Shown here piece by piece: positions 25,566-35,195 of a DNA stretch of 64,000 nt. Every line of letters starts with the position of its first letter. Position 1 is the stretch's first letter. Source of the stretch: an uncultured Bacteroidales bacterium. Its GTDB lineage: Bacteria; Bacteroidota; Bacteroidia; Bacteroidales; UBA11471. Both the position numbers and the translations under genes were made by a program. The notes below the pieces were generated by a model. The model saw only the letters and a program-made list of their open reading frames with translations, was not told where the DNA came from and made no database searches. The stretch is from contig CANQQA010000002.1 of assembly GCA_947625885.1 (NCBI GenBank), positions 159,297-223,296 of the forward strand, given 5' to 3'.

Positions 25566-26111
25566 TTAAATATTCGGAGTTGTCCCTATTTTTACGACAT
25601 GATTTTTTTCTTCTGTCAAGTTAAACGTAAAAGAGATTACGTAATCATCTAATTTTAAGTAGTCTGCGATTGCATCTTTTTCCATGTCCATTTTGTCGTC
25701 CCTATTAGTGCGTTCCAATAAAACGGGGGCAGCGGAGTCGGAAAGGAAATAGTTTATTTCGTCTGTATAGGTATAACCGAAATTATACATTTCTTTTGTT
25801 AATTCTACTCCGCTTTTGAGTGTACGTACTATTTTCAACGAGAAATTTTTGGAAGGAAATTCTTCGCATTCAAAAGTCTTTTCCCATTTTTTCGTCGTAA
25901 CGGGTTCCGTTTGGATATTGCCGGCAAAATCGGTGTATTTGGCAGTCAGGTCGAATATTGCCAATTCATCGGCTTGTAGCTCAATAGTAATGGTGTATTT
26001 CGCTTTTGTTACTGTCGCTTGAGGTTCTTTATCGTCGTCGCTGCATGAAGCGGCTCCCAAACCGAACAATGCTATGGCACAGCCTAATAGAAATGTTTTT
26101 GTAGTTTTCAT
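25566..26111 (-). CDS. Predicted lipoprotein, paralogue B of a tandem pair
   Basis: A 181-aa paralogue of the preceding entry. It has the same signal peptide with one main change, the same AASC lipobox and SDDD linker, then AIFDLTAKYTDFAGNIQTEPV and FSLKIVRTLKSGVELTKE. The C-terminal thirds differ most (here a FLSDSAAPVLLERTNRDD loop). The genes are 26 bp apart on one strand, with B first, so they are probably cotranscribed. No known domain is recognised. Confidence 0.8.
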   Translation of the reverse strand: MKTTKTFLLGCAIALFGLGAASCSDDDKEPQATVTKAKYTITIELQADELAIFDLTAKYTDFAGNIQTEPVTTKKWEKTFECEEFPSKNFSLKIVRTLKSGVELTKEMYNFGYTYTDEINYFLSDSAAPVLLERTNRDDKMDMEKDAIADYLKLDDYVISFTFNLTEEKNHVVKIGTTPNI

Positions 26112-26160
26112 AATGTTTAATTTTATGATATGATTTACGGTGCGAAGATATTAAAAATAA

Positions 26161-26187
26161 AAAAGGTTAGAAATTTTCTAACCTTTT
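26161..26187 (-). terminator. Terminator after trxB (ftsK-lolA-trxB transcript)
   Basis: A 13-bp inverted repeat (26161-26173 with 26175-26187) with T-rich sequence on the minus-strand downstream side (TTTTTATTTTTAA). It lies 23 bp after the trxB stop. Confidence 0.82.
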
Positions 26188-26209
26188 TTGCGTTTTTTGT
26201 CGGAATAAA

Positions 26210-27154
26210 TTACAAGCCTTTTTCCAGCAGGTATTTTTCGGCGTCGATAGCCGCACGGCAGCCGCTTGCCGCAGCCGTTACGGCTTGGCGGTACAGCGGG
26301 TCGGCAACGTCGCCGGCAGCAAATACGCCGGCAATGTTGGTTGCGGTGGTACGCCCGTCGGTTACGATGTAACCCGCTTCGTCGGTGGCGATGTCGGGGA
26401 ATGCCTTTGTATTGGGTGTGTGCCCGATAGCGAGGAAGAATCCGTCGATAGCGATGTCGATGTATTCTTCACGGTCGGTGCCTTTGTGTTTTACGAGATG
26501 TGCTCCCTCTACGCCGTTTTCGCCGAACAGTCCGACGGTTTGGGTCTCGAACAACACCTCGATGTTTTGGCTCTGCATCACGCGCTCCTGCATGATTTTG
26601 GAGGCGCGCAAGTAGTCTTTCCGCACGATCATATATACTTTCGATGCCAGATGCGACAGATATACGGCTTCTTCGCAAGCCGTGTCGCCGCCCCCGACGA
26701 CTGCCACGCGTTTTTTGCGATAGAAAAATCCGTCGCAGGTGGCGCAGGCGGAGACGCCTTGTCCGGCATATTTCGTTTCATCGGGCAGTCCGAGATATTT
26801 GGCGGAAGCGCCGGTGGCGATAATCAACGCATCGGCTTCGACCGTTTTTTCGCCGTCGATGGTAAGGCGGTAGGGGGTATGGGAAAAATCGCTTTGCGTA
26901 ACGATGCCGTTGCGTATGTCGGTGCCGAAACGTTGCGCCTGCCGTCGCAGCTGTTCCATCATTTCCGTTCCCGATACGCCTTCGGGGTAGCCCGGAAAGT
27001 TTTCTATATCGGTGGTAGTGGTCAGTTGTCCGCCCGGTTGTATGCCTTCGTACAATACGGGTGAGAGATTGGCGCGTGCGGCATAAATGGCGGCGGTAAA
27101 TCCGGCAGGACCGGAACCTACGATAAGACAACGGATTCTTTCGATTGTTTCCAT
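26210..27154 (-). CDS. trxB: Thioredoxin-disulfide reductase
   Basis: A cytosolic FAD enzyme that reduces thioredoxin with NADPH. The length of 314 aa is standard. The FAD-binding GSGPAG is at 13-18, the redox-active CATC at 137-140 (motif SACATCDGFFY), and the NADPH site GGGDTACEEA and the C-terminal FAD motif GVFAAGDVAD are present. It is the last gene of the leftward ftsK-lolA-trxB cluster, with a 25-bp gap after lolA. Confidence 0.97.
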   Translation of the reverse strand: METIERIRCLIVGSGPAGFTAAIYAARANLSPVLYEGIQPGGQLTTTTDIENFPGYPEGVSGTEMMEQLRRQAQRFGTDIRNGIVTQSDFSHTPYRLTIDGEKTVEADALIIATGASAKYLGLPDETKYAGQGVSACATCDGFFYRKKRVAVVGGGDTACEEAVYLSHLASKVYMIVRKDYLRASKIMQERVMQSQNIEVLFETQTVGLFGENGVEGAHLVKHKGTDREEYIDIAIDGFFLAIGHTPNTKAFPDIATDEAGYIVTDGRTTATNIAGVFAAGDVADPLYRQAVTAAASGCRAAIDAEKYLLEKGL

Positions 27155-27179
27155 AGTTTTGATGTTTAGAATGTTTATG

Positions 27180-27788
27180 TCAGCGTAAATCTATGATTTC
27201 GGTATCCGGATATTTGTTTTTGTCGAAAACAAAATGGTCGGGTGAAAAGTTTTTGTCCGTTTCATACGATTGCAGCGTTATTTCTATTACGGTGCCGCCC
27301 TCTTGTGAAACGGACAGTCGGGTTATTTCGTTCTTCTTTGCGTCCCATGTTACCGTTGCGGTTTGTATGTTTGCCGGCTCTTTCGGTCGGAGTACGGCAG
27401 TGTATATATCTCCGTTTTTTTCGGTGGATTGGCAGATGAAGTCCTTTTTGTACGATTGCAACAACAGGAGTGGGCTGGTCTGTTCCAACTCTTCGGCTTC
27501 GGGGGTGCTGATGTTCACTTCCTGTGCCGACTCGATGTAAGTCCATTGCGTCGTGCCGTCGAACCACACCGTCATGTCGGAAAGGTGCAAGACGAATTTT
27601 TCGTGCTGCATATCGAGTGTTCCGGCGGTTTCGCCGCCTTCTTGGCTCAGTATGAAATTTATCGAAATGCCTTTGGTTTCGGCTATTTTCGCAATGGCTT
27701 TGTCGAGCGAAGCAATTGTGTTCTCTTGTGCCATGCCGAGTAGGGCAAGCAGGAGCAAGGGCAATATGAAAAGCGTCTTTTTGAACAT
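27180..27788 (-). CDS. LolA-like outer-membrane lipoprotein carrier
   Basis: A 202-aa periplasmic protein with a signal peptide ending LLGMAQEN (cleavage about residue 20). The half-barrel LolA/DUF2092-like pattern is present: FILSQEGGETAGTLDMQHEKFVLHLSDMTVWFDGTTQWTY, STPEAEELEQTSPLLLLQSYK and the C-terminal HFVFDKNKYPDTEIIDLR. LolA ferries lipoproteins across the periplasm to the outer membrane. The GTLDMQHEKF and PEAEELEQTSPL blocks are typical of Bacteroidota LolA-like proteins. It lies 2 bp after the ftsK stop. Confidence 0.85.
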   Translation of the reverse strand: MFKKTLFILPLLLLALLGMAQENTIASLDKAIAKIAETKGISINFILSQEGGETAGTLDMQHEKFVLHLSDMTVWFDGTTQWTYIESAQEVNISTPEAEELEQTSPLLLLQSYKKDFICQSTEKNGDIYTAVLRPKEPANIQTATVTWDAKKNEITRLSVSQEGGTVIEITLQSYETDKNFSPDHFVFDKNKYPDTEIIDLR

Positions 27789-27790
27789 GA

Positions 27791-30298
27791 CTATCGCAGC
27801 GATTCCAATATCTGGTCGAGGTGCATATCGTCCGTGACGAGGACTTGGCGGGCTTTGCTGCCTTCGAACGGACCGACGATGCCGGCAGCCTCCAACTGGT
27901 CCATCAGTCGTCCCGCACGGTTGTACCCGATAGCGAATTTCCGTTGAATGAGAGAGGTCGAGCCTTGTTGGTTAGCGACAATCAATCGGGCGGCTTCTTC
28001 GAAAATGGGGTCGCGGTCTTTCAAGTCGTCGGCGTTTCCGGTGACACCGCTGTTTTCCGACACGTATTCGGGCAACAGGTAAGCGGTAGGATAGCCTTGC
28101 TGCGCTCCGATGTACTGGCAGATGCCTTCGACTTCGGGCGTGTCGATGAAGGCGCACTGTACGCGGGTGATGCCGCCGTTGCACGAAATCAACATATCGC
28201 CTTTGCCTATCAGCTGGTTGGCGCCCGGCGTGTCGAGAATGGTGCGCGAGTCGATCATCGACGCCACTTTGAAAGCGATGCGCGCGGGGAAGTTGGCTTT
28301 GATACTGCCCGTGATGATGTTGGTCGAGGGGCGCTGGGTGGCGATGATCATGTGCAGTCCTGCCGCACGACCCAGTTGGGCGATGCGTGCGATAGGCATC
28401 TCGACTTCCCGTCCTGCCGTCATGATGAGGTCGCCGAACTCGTCGATGACCACCACCAAATAAGGCATATAGCGATGCCCCTTTTCGGGGTTGAGCTGGC
28501 GGGCTATGAATTTGTCGTTATACTCTTTGATGTTGTGTACACGGGCGAGTTGCAGCAGTTTGAAACGACTGTCCATCTCCACGCACACCGAGTTGAGCGT
28601 TTGCACCACCTTGTCGGTTTCGGTGATAATGGCATCTTCGCTATCGGGCAGCTTTGCCAAGAAGTGGCGCTCGATAGAGCTGTACAAGCTGAATTCCACC
28701 TTCTTGGGGTCGACCATCACGAATTTCAACTGCGAAGGGTGTTTCTTGTACAGCAGCGAGGTGATAATGGCATTCAGTCCCACCGATTTTCCTTGACCGG
28801 TCGCACCGGCTACCAGTATGTGCGGCATTTTGCAGAGGTCGACCATGAATATCTCGTTGGTAATGGTTTTGCCCAGTGCCAGCGGCAATTCGTAGGTGCA
28901 TTCCTGAAATTTCTGCGAAGCGATAATCGGGCGCATCATTACCGTCTGCGGGTTGTGGTTCGGCACTTCGATACCCACCGTACCTTTGCCCGGAATGGGG
29001 GCGATGATGCGGATTCCGAGAGCGGCGAGGCTGAGGGCGATATCGTCTTCGAGATTTTTGATTTTTGAAATTTTTATACCTGCTTCGGGCACGATTTCAT
29101 AAAGCGTTACCGTAGGACCGACGGTCGCTTTGATGGAGCTGATGCGTATGCCGTAATTTTCAAGCGTGGTGATGATGCGCTGTTTGTTGGCTTCCTGCTC
29201 GGCTATGTCGATGTTGGTGCCGCTTGAATTGTCGGGTTTCAACAGATCGAACGACGGGGGCGTGTAGTACGACAAGTCGAGTGTCGGGTCGTATTTGTCG
29301 AGCTTTGCCTGTTCCGTTGCTTCGGCTTCTTCTGCGCCCGCTTTTATTTCAAATTTCGGTTCCTTTTCTTCTCCTTCCGGTTCCTCCGGTGTTTCCGGCA
29401 GTTCGTCGGGCGTGGGATTATACAGCGTAAATGTTTCTTGCGGGTCGGGCGTATCGAAAGAGTATGGTATTTCGGTATCCGATGCAGCAGCTTCGGATTC
29501 GGAAGAATCGGGCGCCATAGCATTGGTAATCGGCATTTCGATATCGGACGGATTTTTTTCGATGGATTCGCCGTTTTCTACCTCTTTCGGAATGTTGTTC
29601 TCCTCCGTCTCCGGCGTAGCGACCGTCTCTTTTTTCTTCCGCTTGATAAAATCCATGCGGAACAGGTGGCGCAGTGCCGATATGGTGCGGCGGCTTATGG
29701 CAATAGCCAACAGCAATATGCCGGCGATGATAAGCAGCAGCGTGCCGGGCCAACCGATTGCCGATTCCAGCCACAAGGTTACGTAATAGCCTTGATATCC
29801 GCCTAAAAAAAGATAGGAGTCTTCGTAGAGGTGGAGAAAGAAAAATCCGCAGGCAAGCGATACGATGACGCAGAGCGCAGTGGTATAAGCCAGTGCTTTG
29901 ACAGTGGAAAATGTAATGACTTTCATCAGTTTCAATCCCACGCCGCCTAAAAAGAACACGATGAAAAATGCCGATATGCCTATCCAGCGGTTGATGAACA
30001 AGTCGGCGCAATAAGCACCCCATAATCCTGTCCAACTGTGTATGCCGTTCCCGATATAGTGGGGCGATTTTACCGAATGGTAGTCGATAATGCTTTGGTC
30101 GGCAGCGCCGGAAAAGAAAAAGGAGATAAACGAAATCGTCAGGAAAATGGCGAAAATCAGCAGCAACAGCCCCTCTATGAAGCGTGTGCGCTCGTCTTGC
30201 AGTACCCGTCGGGTTTTATGCAGGAAACCTTCGCGCGGAGGTGTTGCGGCATTGTTTTCTTTTTTCGGCTTGGTATTATCGACTTTTTTGGTTGCCAT
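27791..30298 (-). CDS. ftsK: DNA translocase FtsK/SpoIIIE
   Basis: A septal DNA pump that moves the chromosome terminus during division. It is 835 aa long. The N-terminus has about four TM helices within residues 35-205. A long acidic Pro/Glu linker follows (about 215-335). The motor domain starts near 340 with the alpha subdomain GTNIDIAEQEANKQRIITTLENYGI. Walker A is GATGQGKSVGLN near residue 500, and Walker B is VVVIDEFGDLI. The C-terminal gamma winged helix ends ARQVLVTDDMHLDQILESL and reads KOPS-like sites. It heads the ftsK-lolA-trxB unit. A TACTTTTG -7 box lies at 30319-30326 on the minus strand. Confidence 0.97.
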   Translation of the reverse strand: MATKKVDNTKPKKENNAATPPREGFLHKTRRVLQDERTRFIEGLLLLIFAIFLTISFISFFFSGAADQSIIDYHSVKSPHYIGNGIHSWTGLWGAYCADLFINRWIGISAFFIVFFLGGVGLKLMKVITFSTVKALAYTTALCVIVSLACGFFFLHLYEDSYLFLGGYQGYYVTLWLESAIGWPGTLLLIIAGILLLAIAISRRTISALRHLFRMDFIKRKKKETVATPETEENNIPKEVENGESIEKNPSDIEMPITNAMAPDSSESEAAASDTEIPYSFDTPDPQETFTLYNPTPDELPETPEEPEGEEKEPKFEIKAGAEEAEATEQAKLDKYDPTLDLSYYTPPSFDLLKPDNSSGTNIDIAEQEANKQRIITTLENYGIRISSIKATVGPTVTLYEIVPEAGIKISKIKNLEDDIALSLAALGIRIIAPIPGKGTVGIEVPNHNPQTVMMRPIIASQKFQECTYELPLALGKTITNEIFMVDLCKMPHILVAGATGQGKSVGLNAIITSLLYKKHPSQLKFVMVDPKKVEFSLYSSIERHFLAKLPDSEDAIITETDKVVQTLNSVCVEMDSRFKLLQLARVHNIKEYNDKFIARQLNPEKGHRYMPYLVVVIDEFGDLIMTAGREVEMPIARIAQLGRAAGLHMIIATQRPSTNIITGSIKANFPARIAFKVASMIDSRTILDTPGANQLIGKGDMLISCNGGITRVQCAFIDTPEVEGICQYIGAQQGYPTAYLLPEYVSENSGVTGNADDLKDRDPIFEEAARLIVANQQGSTSLIQRKFAIGYNRAGRLMDQLEAAGIVGPFEGSKARQVLVTDDMHLDQILESLR

Positions 30299-30318
30299 GT
30301 TCTCGTTTTTACAGTTTA

Positions 30319-30326
30319 CAAAAGTA
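30319..30326 (-). promoter_or_regulatory. Putative -7 box for ftsK
   Basis: TACTTTTG on the minus strand, 20 bp upstream of the ftsK ATG. The T-rich stretch 19 nt further upstream has no clear TTTG. Confidence 0.5.
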
Positions 30327-30371
30327 ATGACTTTTTGATAAAAAGAGCGATTTTATCGAGAAAACTTACGG

Positions 30372-31838
30372 TTATTTTTTCCAAAAATAAGAAGTAAAGA
30401 GTATCAGTACGGTGAAAATTTCAAGACGCCCCACCAGCATATCGAATGTCAGCAGCCATTTGCCGACGGTGGGTATCGCCTCGAACGAAAAGATCATTCC
30501 GCCGAGTGCCGGACCGATGTTGCTGATGCAGGATATGGAGCAGCCGAATGCCTCTTCGAGGGTCAATCCCATAGCCGACAGCACCAGCGAACTGACAATC
30601 GCCAGAAAGGCGTAAATGAACAGGAACGCCAAAATCTTCGATACGATTTCGTAGGAGATGACTTGCTGGTTCACACGCACCGGAATGATGGCATTCGGGT
30701 GTATCTGTCGGTAAAATTCATTGACGGTATTTTTCATCAGCACGACGATGCGTATCACTTTGGCGCCGCCGCTGGTGGAGCCGGCACACCCGCCGCAGAA
30801 CATCAGCAGGCAGATGATGACGCAGAAGAATGCGCCCCATTCCGCATAGTTTGAGGTAAGAAATCCCGTTGAAGATATAATCGCCGACACTTGGAACAGC
30901 GCCGTGCGCAGCGTCCGTTCGATACCCCATGTCTCGCCCGTGCCCGTTACGAACAAACCGGCGGCGATAAATACGGTGGCAATGGCAACGATGAACAGAA
31001 ACCAGCGTACTTCTTCGTTGCCGAACATTTTTTTGAATTTGCCCTGCGTCGCCCAATATACCAATGAATAATTGACGCTCGACAGCAACATGAACACGAT
31101 GATGACGTATTCCATGTAAGCCGAATGCCAATACATAAGTCCGTTTGCTTTCGTTGAAAAACCGCCGGTGGCAGCGGTCGTCATGGCGTGGCACACGGCA
31201 TCGAATCCGTCCATCGGTCCCGCGAACAGCAGCGCGGCTACCAGAGCCGTAATGCCGATGTAGGTCGTCCACAACCGTTTGGCTGTCTGGCTGATGCGCG
31301 GACGTATCTTATCGTACATGATACCCGACGTTTCGGCGGCGAACAGTTGCACGCCGCCTCCGCCTTTGTTGAGCAGCGGCATGACCGCCAACGTGAAAAG
31401 TATGATGCCCAATCCGCCCAGCCACTGTGTCATGGAACGCCAGAGAAGTATGCCGTGCGGTTGGCTTTCGATGTCGCGTATCACGCTGGCGCCGGTCGTC
31501 GTAACGCCCGACATCGTTTCAAAAAAGGCGTCGGTTACATTGTCTATGCTTCCCGAAATCAGATAAGGCAGCATTCCCACCACCGAAAAGAAGAGCCACG
31601 ACGAGGTAACGATAAGGAATCCGTCGCGTTTGCCGAATGTTCGGTGTTCGGCATTCGGATATTGAAAATAGGCGATGCAACCCAAAACGATGGAAATGGC
31701 TGTCGTTATGGCGAATGCCGAAAAATCGCCGTCGCCATACCAAAGCGATACGCCCAGCGGCAGGAGCAGGAACAGCGTTTCTATGCCGAACAGCACGCCG
31801 ATGGTTTTGAGTATGAGCCGATAATTTATCTTGAACAT
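30372..31838 (-). CDS. trkH: Trk potassium uptake membrane subunit
   Basis: The K+-conducting subunit of the Trk system, 488 aa with four M1-P-M2 repeats and extra helices. Selectivity-filter-like loops are visible, such as MSGVTTTGASV, TAATGGFSTK, SAIISSTGFLTSN and CISNIGPALGG. The ATG at 31838 is 3 bp after the trkA stop, so the two subunits are cotranscribed. TrkA gates this channel by nucleotide binding. The gene ends the dxs-trkA-trkH cluster, and the short gap to ftsK has no obvious terminator. Confidence 0.96.
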   Translation of the reverse strand: MFKINYRLILKTIGVLFGIETLFLLLPLGVSLWYGDGDFSAFAITTAISIVLGCIAYFQYPNAEHRTFGKRDGFLIVTSSWLFFSVVGMLPYLISGSIDNVTDAFFETMSGVTTTGASVIRDIESQPHGILLWRSMTQWLGGLGIILFTLAVMPLLNKGGGGVQLFAAETSGIMYDKIRPRISQTAKRLWTTYIGITALVAALLFAGPMDGFDAVCHAMTTAATGGFSTKANGLMYWHSAYMEYVIIVFMLLSSVNYSLVYWATQGKFKKMFGNEEVRWFLFIVAIATVFIAAGLFVTGTGETWGIERTLRTALFQVSAIISSTGFLTSNYAEWGAFFCVIICLLMFCGGCAGSTSGGAKVIRIVVLMKNTVNEFYRQIHPNAIIPVRVNQQVISYEIVSKILAFLFIYAFLAIVSSLVLSAMGLTLEEAFGCSISCISNIGPALGGMIFSFEAIPTVGKWLLTFDMLVGRLEIFTVLILFTSYFWKK

Positions 31839-31841
31839 GGT

Positions 31842-33176
31842 TTATCCGAAAAGTTTCTCCAATTTATACAGTACCGTATTCAGACAGAATACCATGACGT
31901 GGTCGTTGGCTTCTATCTGCGTATTGCCGTTTACAATCATCGCTTTTCCGTCGCGTATGAGACCGCCGAGCGTCAGGTCGCGCGGCAAGTCCAAGTCTTT
32001 GACCGGTTTTTTCGTAATGGCTGCGCCCTCTTTGACGACAAGCTCCGCCACTTCGGCATCGGAGAGGGCAAGGCATTTGGCGTTCGACGAATCTTCGTCG
32101 AGCAGTATTTGGAAAATGCGGCTGGCGGCAAGCAGCTTCTTGTTGATGACCGAACCGATGTCCAGCCCTTCTGCCGTAGGGATAAGCGAGAGGTTTTCGA
32201 CTTCTGCTATCGTCTTGATTACCCCGAAACGTTTGGCGGTGAGGCAGGCGAGAATATTGGTTTCTGCGCTGTCGGTCAGCGCGATGAAAGCGTCGGTATC
32301 CTGTATGCCCTCTTCCAGCAGCACTTCGGTGTCGCAGGCATCGCCGTTGATGATAGGAATGTCGGGTATCTTTTCGGCGAGCTGGTAGCAGCGATCTTTG
32401 TCGATTTCGATGACTTTCATGCGCATCGACTCCGGCAGTATGCGGGCGAGCCGTATGGCGATGCGGCTGCCGCCCATCACCAATATCTTGCGGACGTCGA
32501 TTTCTATTTTTCCCGTCAGCTGTTGTATGTCGTGTATGTGTTCGGGTGTGGTGGTGAAGTACACGATGTCGCCTGCCTCTATGATGTCGGAGCCGCGCGG
32601 TATGATGGTTTCCGACTTGCGACGTATGGCGGCGATGTGGTAGAGCAGGTGCGTCTTGTTCAACTCGAAAAGTTTCTGATTGAGAATGTGGGCGTTTTCG
32701 CGTATTTTCGCCCCGATGAGTATCAGTTCGCCGTTGCATAGCTCGAACCAGTTGCGCGCCCAGTTGTGACTCAGGGCGGTAACCATTTCTTCGGCAGCCA
32801 ACATTTCAGGATAGATAAGGTCATCGACCCCCATCGCCTTGAAATGTTCGCGGTTTTCGGGCAGCATATATTCGTAGTTGTCGATGCGTGCTACCGTTTT
32901 GCGGCTGCCCAGATGTTTGGCGAGCTGGCAGGCTAAAATGTTTCTCGTCTCCGACGGCATGACGCCGATGAACAGGTCGGCGTTGCCTACATTCGCCTGT
33001 TCCAAAATGTGGATAGAGGTGGGCGAACCGGTAACGGTCATCAGGTTGTAATTGGAATCGAGCCATCGCAACGTTTCCACGTCGGTATCAATGAGGACGA
33101 TATCCAAATCTTCTTTTGAAAGCAGCTTTGCCAAATGGACGCCTACTTCACCCGCACCTGCGATAACGATTTTCAT
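31842..33176 (-). CDS. trkA: Trk potassium channel nucleotide-binding subunit
   Basis: The cytosolic gating ring subunit, 444 aa, with two tandem RCK (TrkA_N/TrkA_C) units. The first Rossmann motif is IAGAGEVGVHLA (4-15), with acidic residue DTD at the end of strand 2. The second unit has ILVMGGSRIAIRLARIL near residue 234. TrkA_C parts follow each. It binds NAD(H)/ATP and controls TrkH. It lies 21 bp after the dxs stop and 3 bp before trkH. Confidence 0.96.
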   Translation of the reverse strand: MKIVIAGAGEVGVHLAKLLSKEDLDIVLIDTDVETLRWLDSNYNLMTVTGSPTSIHILEQANVGNADLFIGVMPSETRNILACQLAKHLGSRKTVARIDNYEYMLPENREHFKAMGVDDLIYPEMLAAEEMVTALSHNWARNWFELCNGELILIGAKIRENAHILNQKLFELNKTHLLYHIAAIRRKSETIIPRGSDIIEAGDIVYFTTTPEHIHDIQQLTGKIEIDVRKILVMGGSRIAIRLARILPESMRMKVIEIDKDRCYQLAEKIPDIPIINGDACDTEVLLEEGIQDTDAFIALTDSAETNILACLTAKRFGVIKTIAEVENLSLIPTAEGLDIGSVINKKLLAASRIFQILLDEDSSNAKCLALSDAEVAELVVKEGAAITKKPVKDLDLPRDLTLGGLIRDGKAMIVNGNTQIEANDHVMVFCLNTVLYKLEKLFG

Positions 33177-33197
33177 ATTGTAAAAATTTTTACCTTT

Positions 33198-35108
33198 CTA
33201 TTGTTTCGCGCCGCCGCGCACGCATTCCGATATGGCAGTGGCGATGCTTTCTTCGTCCATGCCGCACAGGGCGTACAGCTCGGCTACGCTTCCGTGTTCG
33301 ACGAAACGGTCGGGCAACCCGATGCGCTTTATCCGGGGCGTATAGCCGTTTTCCGTCATAAATTCCATGACGGCGCTGCCCAATCCGCCGTTCACCGTAC
33401 CGTCTTCCAGCGTGATGACGTGTTTGTATTTCCGTCCGATTTCATGCAATATTTCCGTGTCTATGGGTTTCAGAAATATCATATCGTAAAGGGCTGCCGA
33501 TATGCCTTGTGCGCGGACTTTCTCCACCGCTTTTTGCGCTATCTTGCCGATAGGTCCGATAGCGACGAGAGCTATATCCGTGCCGTCGGCAAGGCGGCGA
33601 CCTTTTCCTGTTTCGAGCAGCTGCATAGGGCATTGCCATTCCACCTGCGACCCGCGACCGCGCGGATAGCGTATGGTGAAGCACCCGTCGGCTTTTTGCG
33701 CCGTAAACATCAGGTGGCGCAGGTAGTGTTCGTCGATGGGCGATGCAATGGTCATGTTGGGTATGCACCGCATATAGGCAAGGTCGAATGCTCCGTGGTG
33801 CGTGGCGCCGTCTTCGCCGACCAGACCGGCGCGGTCGAGGCAGAACACGACGTGCAGGTTTTGTATGGCGACGTCGTGTATCACTTCGTCGAAAGCCCGC
33901 TGCATGAATGAGGAATAGATGTTGCAATAGGGGATAAGCCCCTCTTTGGCAAGCCCTCCCGAAAACGTTACGGCGTGTTCTTCGGCTATTCCCACATCGA
34001 ACGTGCGACGCGGATATTTTTCCATCATGTACGTCATGGAGCAGCCGGTGGGCATGGCGGGGGTGATGCCCACGATTCTTTCGTCGGCATCTGCCAGTTC
34101 TACCAATGTGTGTCCGAATACGTCTTGGAAACGGGGCGGCAGATTCGTTTCGTCGGTCAGCAGCCGTTCGCCCGTCTCTTTGTTGAACCGACCCGGTGCA
34201 TGCCACGTCGTGGCATCTTTTTCGGCAGGGACGTAGCCTTTTCCTTTTACGGTCTTGATATGCAGGATTTTCGGTCCCGACATATCCTTGATGTTGTTCA
34301 GCACCCGCACGAGATGTTTCACATCGTGCCCGTCTATCGGTCCGAAATAGCGAATGTTCATGCCCTCGAAAATGTTTTGGTGTCGGGCGATGAGGGCTTT
34401 CAGGCTGTTGTTGAAGCGCAGTATGGCGCCTCGCTGTTTTTCGGAGATGAGGCGCATACGCACCAGCAGACGATAGAGTTTGTACCGTATGTTGTTGTAC
34501 AGCGGCAGCGTGTTGAATCGGGAAAGGTATTTATGGAAAGCTCCGACGTTGTCGTCGATAGCCATATCGTTGTCGTTGAGAATGATAAGCAGGTTGTTCG
34601 GATTTATGGCAGCGTTGTTCAACCCCTCGAAAGCCAGCCCGCCGCCTATCGCTGCGTCGCCTATGACGGCTACGACCAGACGGTCGGTTTCGTTTTTCAG
34701 ATGAGAGGCGACCGCAAGTCCCAATGCTGCCGAAATGGAGTTGGAGGCATGACCGGCTGTGAACGTGTCGTATTCGCTTTCGGCGGGAGATGGGAACCCG
34801 CTCAATCCGCCGAATTTGCGGTTGGTGTCGAATCGTTCACGCCGTCCCGTCAGTATTTTGTGCCCGTAAGCCTGATGCCCTACGTCCCACACGATGCGGT
34901 CGTAAGGCGTGTTCAGCACGTAGTGCAGCGCCACCGTAAGCTCCACCGTACCCAGACTCGATGCGAAGTGTCCGGGATTTTTCGAGAGCGAATCTATGAT
35001 GAACTCGCGCAATTCGTCGCACACCTGCGGCAGTTGGTCGAGTTGCAGTTTCCGCAGGTCGTCGGGAGTATATATGGTAGATAGTATTTCTCTTTTTTCA
35101 GTGTTCAT
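33198..35108 (-). CDS. dxs: 1-deoxy-D-xylulose-5-phosphate synthase
   Basis: A thiamine-diphosphate enzyme that condenses pyruvate and glyceraldehyde 3-phosphate at the entry to the MEP isoprenoid pathway. It is 636 aa long. The motifs [18 protein letters not shown] and [15 protein letters not shown] are present. The ThDP site reads [22 protein letters not shown], the transketolase part reads [17 protein letters not shown], and the ending is [11 protein letters not shown]. The frame is open to 35129, but the ATG at 35108 starts the usual N-terminus and sits 18 bp after a TATCTTTG box. It heads the dxs-trkA-trkH transcript. Confidence 0.97.
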   Translation of the reverse strand: MNTEKREILSTIYTPDDLRKLQLDQLPQVCDELREFIIDSLSKNPGHFASSLGTVELTVALHYVLNTPYDRIVWDVGHQAYGHKILTGRRERFDTNRKFGGLSGFPSPAESEYDTFTAGHASNSISAALGLAVASHLKNETDRLVVAVIGDAAIGGGLAFEGLNNAAINPNNLLIILNDNDMAIDDNVGAFHKYLSRFNTLPLYNNIRYKLYRLLVRMRLISEKQRGAILRFNNSLKALIARHQNIFEGMNIRYFGPIDGHDVKHLVRVLNNIKDMSGPKILHIKTVKGKGYVPAEKDATTWHAPGRFNKETGERLLTDETNLPPRFQDVFGHTLVELADADERIVGITPAMPTGCSMTYMMEKYPRRTFDVGIAEEHAVTFSGGLAKEGLIPYCNIYSSFMQRAFDEVIHDVAIQNLHVVFCLDRAGLVGEDGATHHGAFDLAYMRCIPNMTIASPIDEHYLRHLMFTAQKADGCFTIRYPRGRGSQVEWQCPMQLLETGKGRRLADGTDIALVAIGPIGKIAQKAVEKVRAQGISAALYDMIFLKPIDTEILHEIGRKYKHVITLEDGTVNGGLGSAVMEFMTENGYTPRIKRIGLPDRFVEHGSVAELYALCGMDEESIATAISECVRGGAKQ

Positions 35109-35126
35109 ATCTATGCAATAGAATTG

Positions 35127-35153
35127 CAAAGATACGTTTTTTTTACAAGTAGA
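35127..35153 (-). repeat. 27-bp promoter-proximal repeat, dxs copy
   Basis: CAAAGATACG, eight T, ACAAGTAGA on the plus strand, identical to 38116-38142. On the minus strand it begins TCTACTTGT and ends in the -7 box TATCTTTG (35127-35134), 18 bp upstream of the dxs start. It appears to be a duplicated core promoter. Confidence 0.65.
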
Positions 35154-35195
35154 CGGCTTATATATAATATTTTTCTGTTTCCTTTATAATCGGTA

